Origin: Actinomycetota bacterium
Lineage (GTDB): Bacteria > Actinomycetota > Acidimicrobiia > Acidimicrobiales > JAMDDE01
Assembly (NCBI GenBank): GCA_023489235.1
Contig: JAMDDE010000003.1
Location: 22,555 to 86,070, forward strand
DNA length: 63,516 nucleotides
Direction: 5' to 3'
How positions within the stretch are numbered: position 1 is the first letter of the stretch; every line of letters starts with the position of its first letter. The notes beneath the pieces are model-generated. The model ran no database searches, was not told the origin of the DNA, and saw only the letters and a program-made list of their open reading frames with translations. Shown one piece after another: positions 1-9,249 of this stretch. Made by a program: the position numbers and the translations under genes.

Positions 1-170
1 CCCTTGGCTTGTGTCCATAGGGAGGAGATCCTTTTTGTCCAGAGAAGAACCACCCTTGCCATGAACTTCGAGCTATATGCAAATAAATCGTTGTTGCAAC
101 TTTATTGCAATCACTGTTAAAATGCCTTCTTACTGCCGAAGCTTTCACGTCATGACACCGGGAGGGAGTT
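1..170. other. Left-edge non-coding region with TTGCAA palindromes
   Basis: No gene is supported here. The stretch holds the probable promoter region of the permease that follows, with two TTGCAA palindromes at 94-99 and 105-110 and an AT-rich core. A good ribosome binding site, GGAGGGAG at 161-168, sits just before the TTG start at 171. Confidence 0.4.
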
Positions 171-1682
171 TTGCACGATCATGCTGACTCGAGGAGAGCT
201 GTTCACTCTGGGGTCATATCGCATGTAGGTACCGAGATACGAGGCGCAGAGAGAAAGCTCGAGCAGTTCTTTCACTTTGGAGACCTAGTACCCCTCGCTG
301 TTTCCAGTGTGGGACCGTTGTTCAGCATTGCCGCTACGGGTGGGGTCATGGCAGCTCAAGCAGGGTGGTATACTCTTCCGGCTATTGCGTTGATGGCTAT
401 CCCCTTCTTGATCAGTAGCCAGGTATTCAAGTTGCTCAACAGGCATTTCCCTCATGCAGGAGCCTCATATCATTGGTCGGCTCGGGTGATGGGGAAGGGC
501 ATGTCACGCTTTCAAGCTTGGGTACTGATCCTCGCCTACTTCACCTCCATTCCCCCCATTATCATTCCTGCGTCCAGTTATACTCTTCAGCTCATCGTTC
601 CCGGTTATCATCCCTCTGCAGCTGTGTCGCTCTTGGTGAGCACTTTCTGGACGGGATTTGCCCTCATTCCTTTGCTTGGTGGCTCCAAACCCACCGCACG
701 AATAACCCAGGTCTTCTTCTCCTTGGAAATGCTCTCATTGGTTGGTTTGACTGTGTTAGGCGTGATGGACTGGGGATCACTTCATGTGGGAGTGCACCCA
801 GGACCTCCCCCTTGGGGCGGCATATTGGTGGTCACTGTGATAGCGGCAACGATACTGGATGGGTGGGAGATCGACAGCTATGCTGCAGAAGAATCGAAAC
901 GACCCCATCAAGACCCAGGAAAGGCTGGAATTGTCGGGTCTTTGGTGGCTTTCGGCTTCTATGTCCTGCTTTATCCGCTCATACTGGGTGAAACTCCAAT
1001 GAACAGACTTGCTGGATCCAGTGACCCATTGGCAGTTTGGGGCCAACGTCTTTTTCCTCATGCACCGTGGTTGATCATAATTCCGATCCTTGCCTCTACT
1101 GCCGGAGGCCTGTGGCTCACCACCTACATACTGACCCGTGCACTGTTCGCCATGGGCAGGGAGAGGCTTATACCTAACAGCTTCGGAAGGCTCAACAAAA
1201 GATATGTCCCGAGTGTGGCCATAGTGACGAGTTTGGGTACAGCACTGGTTGTCACGGCAATTGAATTGTTCTTCAAGTCTCTCAGCGCGTTCTTTGGTCT
1301 AGTACTGTCTGCAGCAGGGTTCTTTCTAGTTGTGGAGTTCTTCTTTGATTCCTTGACAGCAACTGTCTTCTTGGTTCGAGCACACAGGGACTACTTACCC
1401 TCGGTACACGGTGCACCTTATTCGCATCGTCATCGTCTCATGCTCTGGGCATCCATACTTGCCAATCTTATGTTCGGATCCTTCATCGTTACTTTTTTCG
1501 TAGTAGGTCCGAAAGCTATCGGCAGTGACATAGATTGGGTTCTAGCAGCTAGTTTGGTAGCAGGTCTCCTGTTTACGTGGATCACGAGGAGAAGGGCTCA
1601 GTTGATATACGTGTTCCAAGCGCCAGATACTGACCAAGAGCCGCTGGCCGCACCGGTTGTAGGAGGAGTTTCTGATATATGA
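171..1682 (+). CDS. APC-superfamily amino acid permease
   Basis: Predicted integral membrane transporter of about 503 residues with roughly 12 hydrophobic segments. The N-terminal HFGDLVPLAVSSVGP stretch and the HAGASYHW motif near residue 95 are typical of the amino acid-polyamine-organocation superfamily, in which substrates are amino acids or polyamines moved by proton or solute coupling. A conserved acidic segment (WEIDSYAAEE) lies near residue 230. The TTG start is chosen because GGAGGGAG lies three bases upstream and the N-terminus begins with a short hydrophilic tail, as usual for the family. The gene stands alone and runs convergently with the ABC exporter genes downstream. The substrate cannot be read from sequence. 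Confidence 0.88.
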   Translation: MHDHADSRRAVHSGVISHVGTEIRGAERKLEQFFHFGDLVPLAVSSVGPLFSIAATGGVMAAQAGWYTLPAIALMAIPFLISSQVFKLLNRHFPHAGASYHWSARVMGKGMSRFQAWVLILAYFTSIPPIIIPASSYTLQLIVPGYHPSAAVSLLVSTFWTGFALIPLLGGSKPTARITQVFFSLEMLSLVGLTVLGVMDWGSLHVGVHPGPPPWGGILVVTVIAATILDGWEIDSYAAEESKRPHQDPGKAGIVGSLVAFGFYVLLYPLILGETPMNRLAGSSDPLAVWGQRLFPHAPWLIIIPILASTAGGLWLTTYILTRALFAMGRERLIPNSFGRLNKRYVPSVAIVTSLGTALVVTAIELFFKSLSAFFGLVLSAAGFFLVVEFFFDSLTATVFLVRAHRDYLPSVHGAPYSHRHRLMLWASILANLMFGSFIVTFFVVGPKAIGSDIDWVLAASLVAGLLFTWITRRRAQLIYVFQAPDTDQEPLAAPVVGGVSDI

Positions 1683-1777
1683 GCTGTGTCCTAGCTACTG
1701 AGATCACTTGGTGTTCAAAAGCATTGAGAGGTGTATGAAGTTGGCATACTCGAGTACGAACAGCAGCCCAAGCCTTC

Positions 1778-2530
1778 TCAGCTGATATCTCTTCTTGATG
1801 CTGCTATCCCTCCTGCAATGGCGAAAGCAAGGCAGTAGCCCGCGAATACCACCCCGCCGCTCCACATGGAGAGCAGGTGCGAGTTAGGGATGCTTGCGTC
1901 CACCAGTGCAGTTGACGACATACCCGGTAGCCATTTGGCTACGGAGGGAAGAAGGATAGCTACCAAGTTCTCTATGACAGCCAACCATGCCAAGGCAGCA
2001 ACGATAGCGGCTACTTGGTTGCGTATCAAAGCCCCGACTCCTACGCCTAGCAGGGAGTAAAGGGTCATAGCTGCTATAGAGCCGATTAGGACGGTGGCAA
2101 TACGATTTTCTTGAGGAGCAATGGCAATGTGATAGCTGTTCAACCATGGTATGGCCATTGCCAAAGTCAAGGCGGATGTGCATAGGGAGAATATGAATCC
2201 AATAACCCCCATGGTTATCAGTTTGGCTATGAGCACCCGTGATCTTCGCGGTTCCAATAGGTACGTTTGGCTCATGGTGCCGTGACGATACTCTCCTGCA
2301 AATACCAGTACTCCGAGCACAAGTAGAAATATTGACCCTCTTGAAGCTGCACCAATTAGGTCGCGCATGCCGCCAGAGGTCGTCAAGGCAAAAGCTGTAT
2401 GACTACGACTCAAGGTGGTTATGTCTACGGCAACCTCCAAAGCGGTGACTGCCAGAACAGCTATCAAGATACCGTACGTCATTCTTGTACTGCGCAATTT
2501 GATTAGTTCAGATATAACGAGATCTTTCAT
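1778..2530 (-). CDS. ABC-2 type transporter permease
   Basis: Membrane subunit of an ABC exporter, about 250 residues with six predicted membrane segments. The N-terminal pattern (ELIKLRSTR followed by a hydrophobic helix) and the EYRHGTMSQTYL motif around residue 80 match the ABC-2 permease family, where a GEYR-GT motif follows the second helix. It lies downstream of and overlaps its ATPase gene by four bases (ATGA), indicating translational coupling and a two-gene operon. Family members export drugs, peptides or lipids; the substrate here is unknown. Confidence 0.88.
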   Translation of the reverse strand: MKDLVISELIKLRSTRMTYGILIAVLAVTALEVAVDITTLSRSHTAFALTTSGGMRDLIGAASRGSIFLLVLGVLVFAGEYRHGTMSQTYLLEPRRSRVLIAKLITMGVIGFIFSLCTSALTLAMAIPWLNSYHIAIAPQENRIATVLIGSIAAMTLYSLLGVGVGALIRNQVAAIVAALAWLAVIENLVAILLPSVAKWLPGMSSTALVDASIPNSHLLSMWSGGVVFAGYCLAFAIAGGIAASRRDIS

Positions 2531-3474
2531 GAGGTCCTCTCCGCTCCAGGGGTTGTTGGAGACGATTGCATGGTTGAGCCTTCGGATCCCGTAAGTTCCA
2601 GGAACACTTCTTCGAGGTTTGTTTGTTGGGCAACGAGCTCATGTAGCACGATTCCAGATGCAGATGCCAACTCGCCTAGTTCCCGTGGAGAGATGCCACG
2701 AGCAATGAGATGGCCGTTCCCTAGTGAAACAGTAGGTACCCCCTTGGCAGCTAGTACTGCAGTTAGCTGATCTAGTTGGGGAGTTACTACTCTAGTAGAG
2801 TGTTCATGAGAAGCGGTAAGCTCACCTACACCAGCTTGAGCAACCAATCTTCCTCCGGCAATTATTATTACTTCATCGGCAATTTGGGCTATCTCGGCTA
2901 GGACATGACTCGATATCAGGATAGACCTTCCTTGATTTGCAAGGTAGCGGAGCAAATTTCGTAGCCAGTGGATCCCTTCAGGATCCAATCCATTTGCAGG
3001 TTCGTCTAGGATGAGAATGGCAGGGTTGCCGAGTAGGGCAGCGGCTAATCCCAGGCGCTGACGCATACCTAGAGAGAATTTGCCTACTCGTCTGTCGGCT
3101 ACACCCTGGAGACCAACCAATTTCAGAGTCTGTCCTATGCGTTGGCTGGACAGTCCCCCTGCAGCTGCTATCCACCGCATGTGCTCCATAGCCGAACGAC
3201 CCGGGTGGAAGCTCGAAGTTTCCAAAACTGCTCCTACGTAACGTGCTGGAGTTCTCAGTTTGGTATAAGGTATTCCAGCTATAGTGGCAGAACCGCTTGT
3301 AGGACGAACCAACCCTAGCAACATCCGTAGGGTCGTAGACTTTCCTGCTCCGTTAGGGCCTAGAAAGCCTGTTATCTTACCACGACCCACCTGAAAGCTG
3401 AGGTTATCCACTGCTAGAACATCGCCAAATTTCTTGGTTAATTTCTCGGCGACAATAGCTGACTCAACCATCAT
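2527..3474 (-). CDS. ABC transporter ATP-binding protein
   Basis: Nucleotide-binding subunit that powers the overlapping ABC-2 permease. Visible motifs are Walker A GPNGAGKST near residue 38, the ABC signature FSLGMRQRLG near 133, Walker B LILDEPANGLDPEG near 153 and the switch histidine in ISSHVL near 188. The C-terminal hundred residues form the regulatory extension typical of the CcmA/NatA/DrrA-type exporters. Length (315 residues) is normal. Two ATG codons in a row begin the reading frame. The gene is divergent from nadE. Confidence 0.93.
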   Translation of the reverse strand: MMVESAIVAEKLTKKFGDVLAVDNLSFQVGRGKITGFLGPNGAGKSTTLRMLLGLVRPTSGSATIAGIPYTKLRTPARYVGAVLETSSFHPGRSAMEHMRWIAAAGGLSSQRIGQTLKLVGLQGVADRRVGKFSLGMRQRLGLAAALLGNPAILILDEPANGLDPEGIHWLRNLLRYLANQGRSILISSHVLAEIAQIADEVIIIAGGRLVAQAGVGELTASHEHSTRVVTPQLDQLTAVLAAKGVPTVSLGNGHLIARGISPRELGELASASGIVLHELVAQQTNLEEVFLELTGSEGSTMQSSPTTPGAERTS

Positions 3475-3534
3475 AGTTTACTATAGAACGCTGGAATGTA
3501 TGGATTCTTATTTTTGTCTGAGTAGGCTGTGGAT

Positions 3535-5328
3535 GTGACCAAGATACGGGTTGCTCTGTGTCAAGTTAATACTGTTGTTGGAGATCTGGCTGGTAATACA
3601 GAACGAATCATTGATGCTGTGACCAGGGCAGAGGAGTTTGAAGCAGATGTAGTGGCTTTCCCTGAGTTGTCCATTACAGGGTATCCTCCTGAAGACCTCC
3701 TGCTGAAGCCGGGTTTTGTTCAAGATAATCTTTACTTTCTCGAACAGGTGGCTGCAGCTGTCAACTCATGTGCAGTAGTAGTTGGTTTTGTGGATTCTCC
3801 CAGGGAGGAGAGGAGTACTCCTTTGAGCAAGGGGTCGAGACAACCAATTTACAATGCTGCAGCTGTTTGTTCGAAGGGTGAAGTAGTGGGGGTATACCAC
3901 AAGCGTCTTCTACCCAACTATGGCGTATTCGATGAAAAGCGATACTTTGCTCAAGGCAAGGGTTTGTACACGCTATACAAACTAGAGGGCTCTCTCGTGG
4001 GCATTTCGATTTGCGAGGATCTATGGTTCCCGAATGGCCCTGTGTTGGCTCAGGCGAAGGGGGGTGCTTCATTGGTAATCAATATCAACGCTTCACCCTA
4101 TTCAGTTGGGAGACTAGCTGATCGCCTAGCCGTACTTCGCGAACGGGTTCAGGAAGCCAACTGTCACATTGCATATGTGAATCAAGTTGGCGGCCAGGAT
4201 GAGCTGGTCTTCGATGGAGGCTCGATGGTGGTCTCCCCATCTGGGGATATACTGGGCATCTCCCCTCAGTTCGAAGAGGATATGTTGGTTGTCGATCTCC
4301 ACCTAGAAGGTGGTAGTGCCAATGGACATCTGGATGCCTCCGCAGTACACCTGGTTGACCTGGGCGCATCCACCAGAGGGACTAAGGAACCTATTCTCAG
4401 AGGCATTGCCCCATCGGACAGAGGCATTGTCCCATCGCTCAGTAGGGAGGAAGAAATCTACAAAGCGCTGGTACTAGGCACGAAAGATTATGTTCGTAAG
4501 AATGGGTTCAAAGATGTGGTTATCGGGCTATCCGGTGGGATCGACTCTTCGCTGGTAGCTACCATTGCCACGGATGCCCTCGGAGCTCAACATGTTCATG
4601 GAGTAGCTATGCCCTCGAGGTACTCCAGCCAGGGATCTATAACCGATGCCCAGATTCTTGTTAAAAACCTTGGGATTGATCTTCACATTATTCCTATTGA
4701 ATCTGTTCATCAAATGTTTGCAGACGTGCTTGCCCCTGTGCTTGGTAATGCTCCTACTGGCCTTACCGATGAGAATTTGCAGTCTCGAATAAGGGGAATA
4801 ATTCTTATGGCTCTATCCAATGCTAACGGTTGGTTAGTGTTGACTACTGGTAATAAGAGTGAGTTAGCAACTGGATATTCAACTTTGTATGGTGATTCAG
4901 TAGGAGGATTTGGGGTAATAAAGGATGTACTTAAGACAGTTGTTTATAGCTTATGTAGGTATAGAAATTCTAAGGATGGTCGAGAAATTATTCCTGAGTC
5001 TATACTTTTAAAACCACCTTCTGCAGAGCTGAGAGAGGGGCAAATTGACGAGCAATCTCTCCCCCCGTATGATCTTCTCGATCCAGTACTTCAAGGATAT
5101 GTGGAGCAGGATCACACTGCGATAGAGCTAGTAGAACTTGGTTTTGATAGTAATTTGGTCCATGAAGTCGTACATCTAGTCGATTCAGCTGAGTACAAGA
5201 GGAGACAAATGCCTCCTGGAGTACGTATTACCATGAAAGCATTTGGCAAGGACCGTAGGATGCCGATAACTAATTTATATAAAGAACGTGCCCAGCTACA
5301 TACCTACGGTAAAGTCGAAAATAAATAG
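3535..5328 (+). CDS. nadE: Glutamine-dependent NAD+ synthetase
   Basis: Catalyses the last step of NAD+ synthesis: ATP-dependent amidation of nicotinate adenine dinucleotide, with ammonia channelled from glutamine. The N-terminal nitrilase-like glutaminase domain carries the Glu-Lys-Cys triad in FPELSITGYP (about residue 45), YHKRLLPN (about 123) and ISICEDLWF (about 160). The C-terminal synthetase domain has the PP-loop SGGIDSS near 334 and TTGNKSELATGYSTLYGD near 440. A GTG at 3529 is also in frame, but AGTAGG at 3521-3526 is better spaced for the GTG at 3535. A 21-base imperfect tandem repeat lies in the interdomain linker near 4399-4440. From about 4640 onward the gene becomes clearly AT-richer than its first half. 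Confidence 0.95.
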   Translation: MTKIRVALCQVNTVVGDLAGNTERIIDAVTRAEEFEADVVAFPELSITGYPPEDLLLKPGFVQDNLYFLEQVAAAVNSCAVVVGFVDSPREERSTPLSKGSRQPIYNAAAVCSKGEVVGVYHKRLLPNYGVFDEKRYFAQGKGLYTLYKLEGSLVGISICEDLWFPNGPVLAQAKGGASLVININASPYSVGRLADRLAVLRERVQEANCHIAYVNQVGGQDELVFDGGSMVVSPSGDILGISPQFEEDMLVVDLHLEGGSANGHLDASAVHLVDLGASTRGTKEPILRGIAPSDRGIVPSLSREEEIYKALVLGTKDYVRKNGFKDVVIGLSGGIDSSLVATIATDALGAQHVHGVAMPSRYSSQGSITDAQILVKNLGIDLHIIPIESVHQMFADVLAPVLGNAPTGLTDENLQSRIRGIILMALSNANGWLVLTTGNKSELATGYSTLYGDSVGGFGVIKDVLKTVVYSLCRYRNSKDGREIIPESILLKPPSAELREGQIDEQSLPPYDLLDPVLQGYVEQDHTAIELVELGFDSNLVHEVVHLVDSAEYKRRQMPPGVRITMKAFGKDRRMPITNLYKERAQLHTYGKVENK

Positions 5329-5415
5329 ACCTATAAAATATTTTAATGCGAAGGGATAAATAGGGATGATAAATAACCTACCAACATTGTCGATAATTCT
5401 GCATGGATATACGGG

Positions 5416-6081
5416 ATGAAGCTTGCGAAAGAAGTTGCTTTCTTGGAGCTAGCATCTTTAATTGGTTCATGTTATTGGCTGGAGACGAGACTGTTCGAAT
5501 CTTGCGGAGTTTTGGCGCAGGTAGTTAATTCCCCGGCACTCTGCGCTCATCTTGATGCACAGAGCCGTCAACATGCTTGGCATGCCATGCTCTGGGAGGA
5601 GCAAATTCCAACTATTGCCGGCAAGGCACAACATGACTTTGTTCGGGCCCCTAACCAGGCAGTTGAACATGTTTTTCAACTTCTCGAGCATCAACGCCCT
5701 GTCAATAAAGAGGTATCCGGTACTGGAGAAAGGACCGGCGAACAAGGACCGAATGCTACTGAAGAGAATGGTGACCAAGCGATTCCATCCTCCCCTCGAT
5801 CGTTGTCAGCCCATGAGATAGCGATGGGGATGTATCGGGTAGTAGTTCCCCGTTTAATAACATCATATAATATTCTATATAAACATACATCCGATATTAC
5901 CGCTGCTTCTACCAAAAGGGTACTCCGGCTCATCCTTAGTGATGAGCTTGCTGGTTGGCAAGAGGGGGAGATGTTGGTGGAGCAGTTATTGTGCCAAGAG
6001 ACTGGAGAGACTGGGATGACGTTGGCTCGTCTCCAAGAACTGCTGGAGGTTCCTCTCACAGGAATCATTGGTCTATTATAA
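5416..6081 (+). CDS. Conserved hypothetical protein, possibly ferritin-like fold
   Basis: About 221 residues, mostly predicted helical and cytosolic. I do not recognise a named family with certainty. The first helices carry acidic and aromatic residues and then a His-rich segment (QSRQHAWHAMLWEEQIP, near residue 49), resembling actinobacterial ferritin-like proteins of unknown function. A low-complexity acidic linker (about residues 95-130) separates two helical halves. The ATG start is preceded only by a weak purine stretch. It follows nadE by 87 bases and may be cotranscribed. The AT-rich stretch beginning in nadE extends into its 3' part. Confidence 0.6.
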   Translation: MKLAKEVAFLELASLIGSCYWLETRLFESCGVLAQVVNSPALCAHLDAQSRQHAWHAMLWEEQIPTIAGKAQHDFVRAPNQAVEHVFQLLEHQRPVNKEVSGTGERTGEQGPNATEENGDQAIPSSPRSLSAHEIAMGMYRVVVPRLITSYNILYKHTSDITAASTKRVLRLILSDELAGWQEGEMLVEQLLCQETGETGMTLARLQELLEVPLTGIIGLL

Positions 6082-6706
6082 TAGTATAATTACTGTAGAT
6101 AAGGAAAACTTAATATTTTAACCAAATGTAACAGTTTTGTGTTGACTTTATGTTGAATCATGTAAAAATATACTTATTGTATAGGTGAATTGCAGAGTGG
6201 TAGACGTGCTTGCCGATAGAACCTACAGATTGGATTTAGATCTATAGGCAAGAGAGGCGTCTTTGTGGACTGGGCGCTTGACTAGCACGTTACAATAATA
6301 GCTAAAGACATAGTGCAATGTTGACGAGATGTCAAGGTGGTATGCAGAGATACTTTTATGACGAGTCAAGGCATATAAAGTGAGGTTGAAACTACGAGTT
6401 ATGGTATCCCTGATAAGTGGGCATTAGGCGATCCAAAGTGCCAGGATTACTTATAGGAATGTCTTCAGAAGGGTGGAGCTACTAAGGCAGCACCTATATA
6501 GCAGCTGAACAAGGTAGCTCAAGCAAGGGAACCCAGTATCTCAAGCGCCGCAGATGCAAGTAACAGGTATGTAGGGCACACGGAGTGTATTGAAAGAGTG
6601 CTATTAGCAGCTTGACATTGTGCAGCACTCGATGTTGAGCTGCTAGGCAGAATGGGTTTGAACTGGACAGTAGGGAATAGGTTGGAGAAAGGGAAGCGAA
6701 CTGCAA
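6082..6706. ncRNA. Long intergenic leader, candidate structured RNA
   Basis: A 625-base stretch without a convincing gene, AT-rich to about 6180 and then of ordinary composition. It contains a strong potential hairpin near 6208-6250: CTTGCC-ATAG pairs with CTAT-GGCAAG with one mismatch and a loop of about 22 bases, and it is framed by ACGTGCT/AGCACGT repeats. A near-direct repeat (gacgagatgtcaagg / gacgagtcaaggc) lies near 6322 and 6360. The part around 6190-6215 superficially resembles a tRNA D-arm, but no T-arm or acceptor pairing follows. It could be a long 5' untranslated region of the sigma factor gene or a small RNA gene. I did not recognise RNase P RNA, tmRNA, SRP RNA or a known riboswitch in it. 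Confidence 0.25.
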
Positions 6707-7642
6707 GTGGCTAAGGAACGTATCGAGAGAGATGATGAAGATCTTGTTCGTCTTTATCTCACTGACATTGGTCAGTACCCTCTTCTCACCAAGGATGACG
6801 AGGTAAGACTGGCTCAAACCATAGAAGCAGGTTATGAAGCCGAAAGGGAGCTCAACGAATCCAAGGATCTTACTCCAGCGCGGCGTAGAGAGCTGAGGAG
6901 GAAGGTTAGGGCAGGTGAAGCTGCTCAGCAAAGCTTTGTGCAGTCCAACCTCAGGTTGGTGGTCTCTATTGCAAAGAAGTACCAAGCATCAGGGCTGCCT
7001 CTGCTCGACCTCATCCAAGAGGGAAATCTCGGCCTCATGCATGCAGTGGAAAAGTTCGACTGGAGAAAGGGATTCAAGTTCTCCACCTATGCTACATGGT
7101 GGATTCGCCAGGCTATTACGAGAGGAATAGCCAATACAGGAAGAACAATAAGACTCCCTGTGCATGCCGGAGATACTTTAGCGCGAGTCCAAAAGGCACA
7201 AGCTCGTCTCGAGCTGAAGCTTGGTCGTCCAGCTACTTTGATGGAATTGGGTGATGAGGTCGAGATGCCTGAGGACAAGCTAGTAGAAGCTCTGCGCTTT
7301 CGTGCTGAACCGCTGTCCCTGTCGGAGCCTCTCAGAGAAGATGGAGATGCAGAACTCGGGGATGTGGTGGAAGATCGTTCTGCCGAGTCTCCATTTGATA
7401 CTGCTGCAACGGCTCTCTTGCCAGAAGAGATCAGCAGACTCCTCTCACCTTTGGATGAGCGCGAGAGAGAGATACTGCGGCTGCGATTCGGTCTTGATCG
7501 TGGAGAGCCCAGGACACTAGAGGAAGTAGGAGAGCACTTCAATCTTACCCGGGAGCGTATACGCCAGATAGAGGCTAGAGCCATGTCGAAGCTCCGTCAT
7601 CCATCTAGCGACACTGGCGCGCGAGATTTGTTAACCGTGTGA
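6707..7642 (+). CDS. RNA polymerase sigma factor, sigma-70 group 1/2 (SigA/SigB/HrdB-like)
   Basis: Directs RNA polymerase to promoters. It has region 1.2 ([15 protein letters not shown], about residue 10), region 2 with [18 protein letters not shown] near 125, region 3, and a region 4 helix-turn-helix ([20 protein letters not shown]) near 270. At 311 residues it lacks the long region 1.1 of many primary sigma factors, so it could be the principal sigma factor or a close group 2 paralogue. The GTG start is supported by AGGGAAG about 11 bases upstream and by starting just before region 1.2. The preceding 625 bases are non-coding and may carry regulation. Confidence 0.93.
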   Translation: MAKERIERDDEDLVRLYLTDIGQYPLLTKDDEVRLAQTIEAGYEAERELNESKDLTPARRRELRRKVRAGEAAQQSFVQSNLRLVVSIAKKYQASGLPLLDLIQEGNLGLMHAVEKFDWRKGFKFSTYATWWIRQAITRGIANTGRTIRLPVHAGDTLARVQKAQARLELKLGRPATLMELGDEVEMPEDKLVEALRFRAEPLSLSEPLREDGDAELGDVVEDRSAESPFDTAATALLPEEISRLLSPLDEREREILRLRFGLDRGEPRTLEEVGEHFNLTRERIRQIEARAMSKLRHPSSDTGARDLLTV

Positions 7643-7750
7643 GGAACTGTGCGCTACCTCGTCTCCTTCCCTGGCCTTCCAGCAGGGTTAATAGTGTGTT
7701 CATGTATTACGGCAGCACTTTGTTGTTCTCATGAAGTACGCTGTTGAACC

Positions 7751-7825
7751 ATGAAGAAGCTCTTGTTCCTAGCACTATTGGTAGCTCTTGGTTTGGTCGC
7801 AGCTAAGAGGTTGCGTTCCATCTGA
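7751..7825 (+). CDS. Possible 24-residue small membrane peptide
   Basis: A short open frame encodes two lysines, an uninterrupted run of leucine, alanine and valine residues, then a basic tail (KRLRSI) and a stop. This is a typical single-span membrane micropeptide resembling the start of actinobacterial DLW-39-type proteins but without the acidic tail. No strong ribosome binding site is visible. Its end overlaps the convergent HAD phosphatase gene by 23 bases. It may also be the remnant of a longer small protein. Confidence 0.4.
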   Translation: MKKLLFLALLVALGLVAAKRLRSI

Positions 7826-8912
7826 GGCGATTGATGGCATAAGTTCTTGCTGCACCTATGGCAGATGTCAGAACGTTAGCCATAGGTGCAGCTGTATTCA
7901 GGGGTTTTGTTGTCCGAGCAAAATTGTTCGGGACCGTTCGGAAAGATGCTCGTTTCAATATCGAGCAGTTTTTGTCGTTTTGTGCTTGTTTCATGGGTGA
8001 TGCACGGAATCTCGGTGGGTTGGTCAGGTTGTGAGTGATGGTGGCAGTGTCAAACATACCGCCAATATGGAGAGACCTGTTAGGTTTCTGGGGTATCGGT
8101 AACTTTTCTAAAGGTTTGCTCCACTGTAAATTTGCCTGATGCTGTTGCAAGTAGCGCCATCCCCAAAAAATTATGCCTGTAGCTCCTACGAGGATGAATG
8201 CAGTTATAGCAGGTATTTTTGCGCCATGGTATCGGGTTTCCATCCTTACAGGATGAGTGAACTGCACAATTGGCCATCCTCGTTCCTTGGCTAGTTTGGC
8301 GAGTCCTTTCTCTGGATTGGCAGCAACTGGATGACCTACTACTTCGAGCATGGGCAAATCCGTAAGCGAGTCTGTGTAAGCATACGAATTGCTGAGGTCG
8401 ATATCCTTGGTCTCAGCTAAAGCCTGTATGGCCAATGCTTTGTTCTCTCCATGGGCAGAAAAGCTGAGCTTTCCTGTGTAGCGACCCTGCGTATCTATCT
8501 CTGCCCGGGACGCAATGCATCCATCCACGCCAAGATAAGTACCAAGTGGATGAACGATCTCCTCTGGAGAAGCCGATACTATATAGACCTGGCGATTCTG
8601 GCTTTTGTGCCAAGCAATTAGCTCAATTGCCTCTGCATAGGTAATAGGTTCGACTATATCTTCCAGGGCTTCACGCACTATTTGTTCTACCTGGGCCTGT
8701 TCCCAGCCCTGAGTAATAGCCAACATAGATTGCCTGATCTTCTCTAGGCGATCCTCACTGGCTCCGAACTGCAAGTACAGCATTTGGCCAAAGAGCATCC
8801 TCAAGATATGTCGACGATTTATTAAGCCACCGCGATAAAATGGCCTGCCAAATGCTGCTATAGACGCTTTAGCTATGATTGTTTTGTCTAAGTCGAAGAA
8901 CGCAGCTTCCAT
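7803..8912 (-). CDS. HAD-superfamily subfamily IB phosphatase with C-terminal membrane segment
   Basis: Phosphatase of the SerB-like HAD-IB type. The nucleophile motif DLDKT is at residues 7-11, motif II is in VYIVSASPEE near 135, and motif III plus the acidic motif IV appear as NKALAIQAL and TDSLTDLPMLE near 180-210. Many relatives act on phosphoserine or phospholipid-like substrates; the substrate here is not evident. After the enzyme domain there is one hydrophobic helix (about residues 232-250) and a basic tail of about 110 residues that looks unordered. The tail end is antisense to the possible 24-residue peptide, so the last residues may be an unselected read-through extension. Confidence 0.82.
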   Translation of the reverse strand: MEAAFFDLDKTIIAKASIAAFGRPFYRGGLINRRHILRMLFGQMLYLQFGASEDRLEKIRQSMLAITQGWEQAQVEQIVREALEDIVEPITYAEAIELIAWHKSQNRQVYIVSASPEEIVHPLGTYLGVDGCIASRAEIDTQGRYTGKLSFSAHGENKALAIQALAETKDIDLSNSYAYTDSLTDLPMLEVVGHPVAANPEKGLAKLAKERGWPIVQFTHPVRMETRYHGAKIPAITAFILVGATGIIFWGWRYLQQHQANLQWSKPLEKLPIPQKPNRSLHIGGMFDTATITHNLTNPPRFRASPMKQAQNDKNCSILKRASFRTVPNNFARTTKPLNTAAPMANVLTSAIGAARTYAINRLRWNATS

Positions 8913-9249
8913 CTTGTGTGATCATAGAGTAGTTGGATGAGTCTATGTTAACCTGTTGATACCGAGTCAATCTGTTGATCTCGAATTGGTGATGTATGCG
9001 TGACTTGAGGTTTATCGTTGCAACCCGCTCCAGCTTGGAGCCTGGGCTCTGTAGCTTTGAGCTCGAAGCTGCAGAATGATGCAAGAGTTCAACTGGGCAT
9101 AGAACGACCAAGCGCTTGGGGAGTAACCTAGAGAGCAAGACCAGCCAGCCAGTAAACTTTGTCCAATGTCAAAAATAGGTTGTGAATAACAACGAACCCT
9201 GCCGTTGAAGGTACAGTTGTGAAGGTACAGTTGTATCGAGGCAGTATAA
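8913..9249. other. Intergenic region with 14-bp tandem repeat before tRNA-Val
   Basis: No gene is supported. A perfect 14-base tandem repeat (tgaaggtacagttg, 9206-9219 and 9220-9233) lies 16 bases before the tRNA and may overlap its promoter. Open frames here on the minus strand are antisense to the tRNA and carry no family signal. Confidence 0.4.

Noticed and set aside
6190..6300. tRNA-Leu-like D-arm (gtggtagacg) in the leader of the sigma factor gene
   Set aside because: No matching acceptor stem, anticodon arm or T-arm could be found, and group I intron core elements were not seen either.
6494..6985. Minus-strand 163-residue open frame before and inside the sigma factor gene
   Set aside because: Its end is antisense to a clearly conserved sigma factor and the rest is low-complexity and Leu/Ser-rich, without a recognisable motif.
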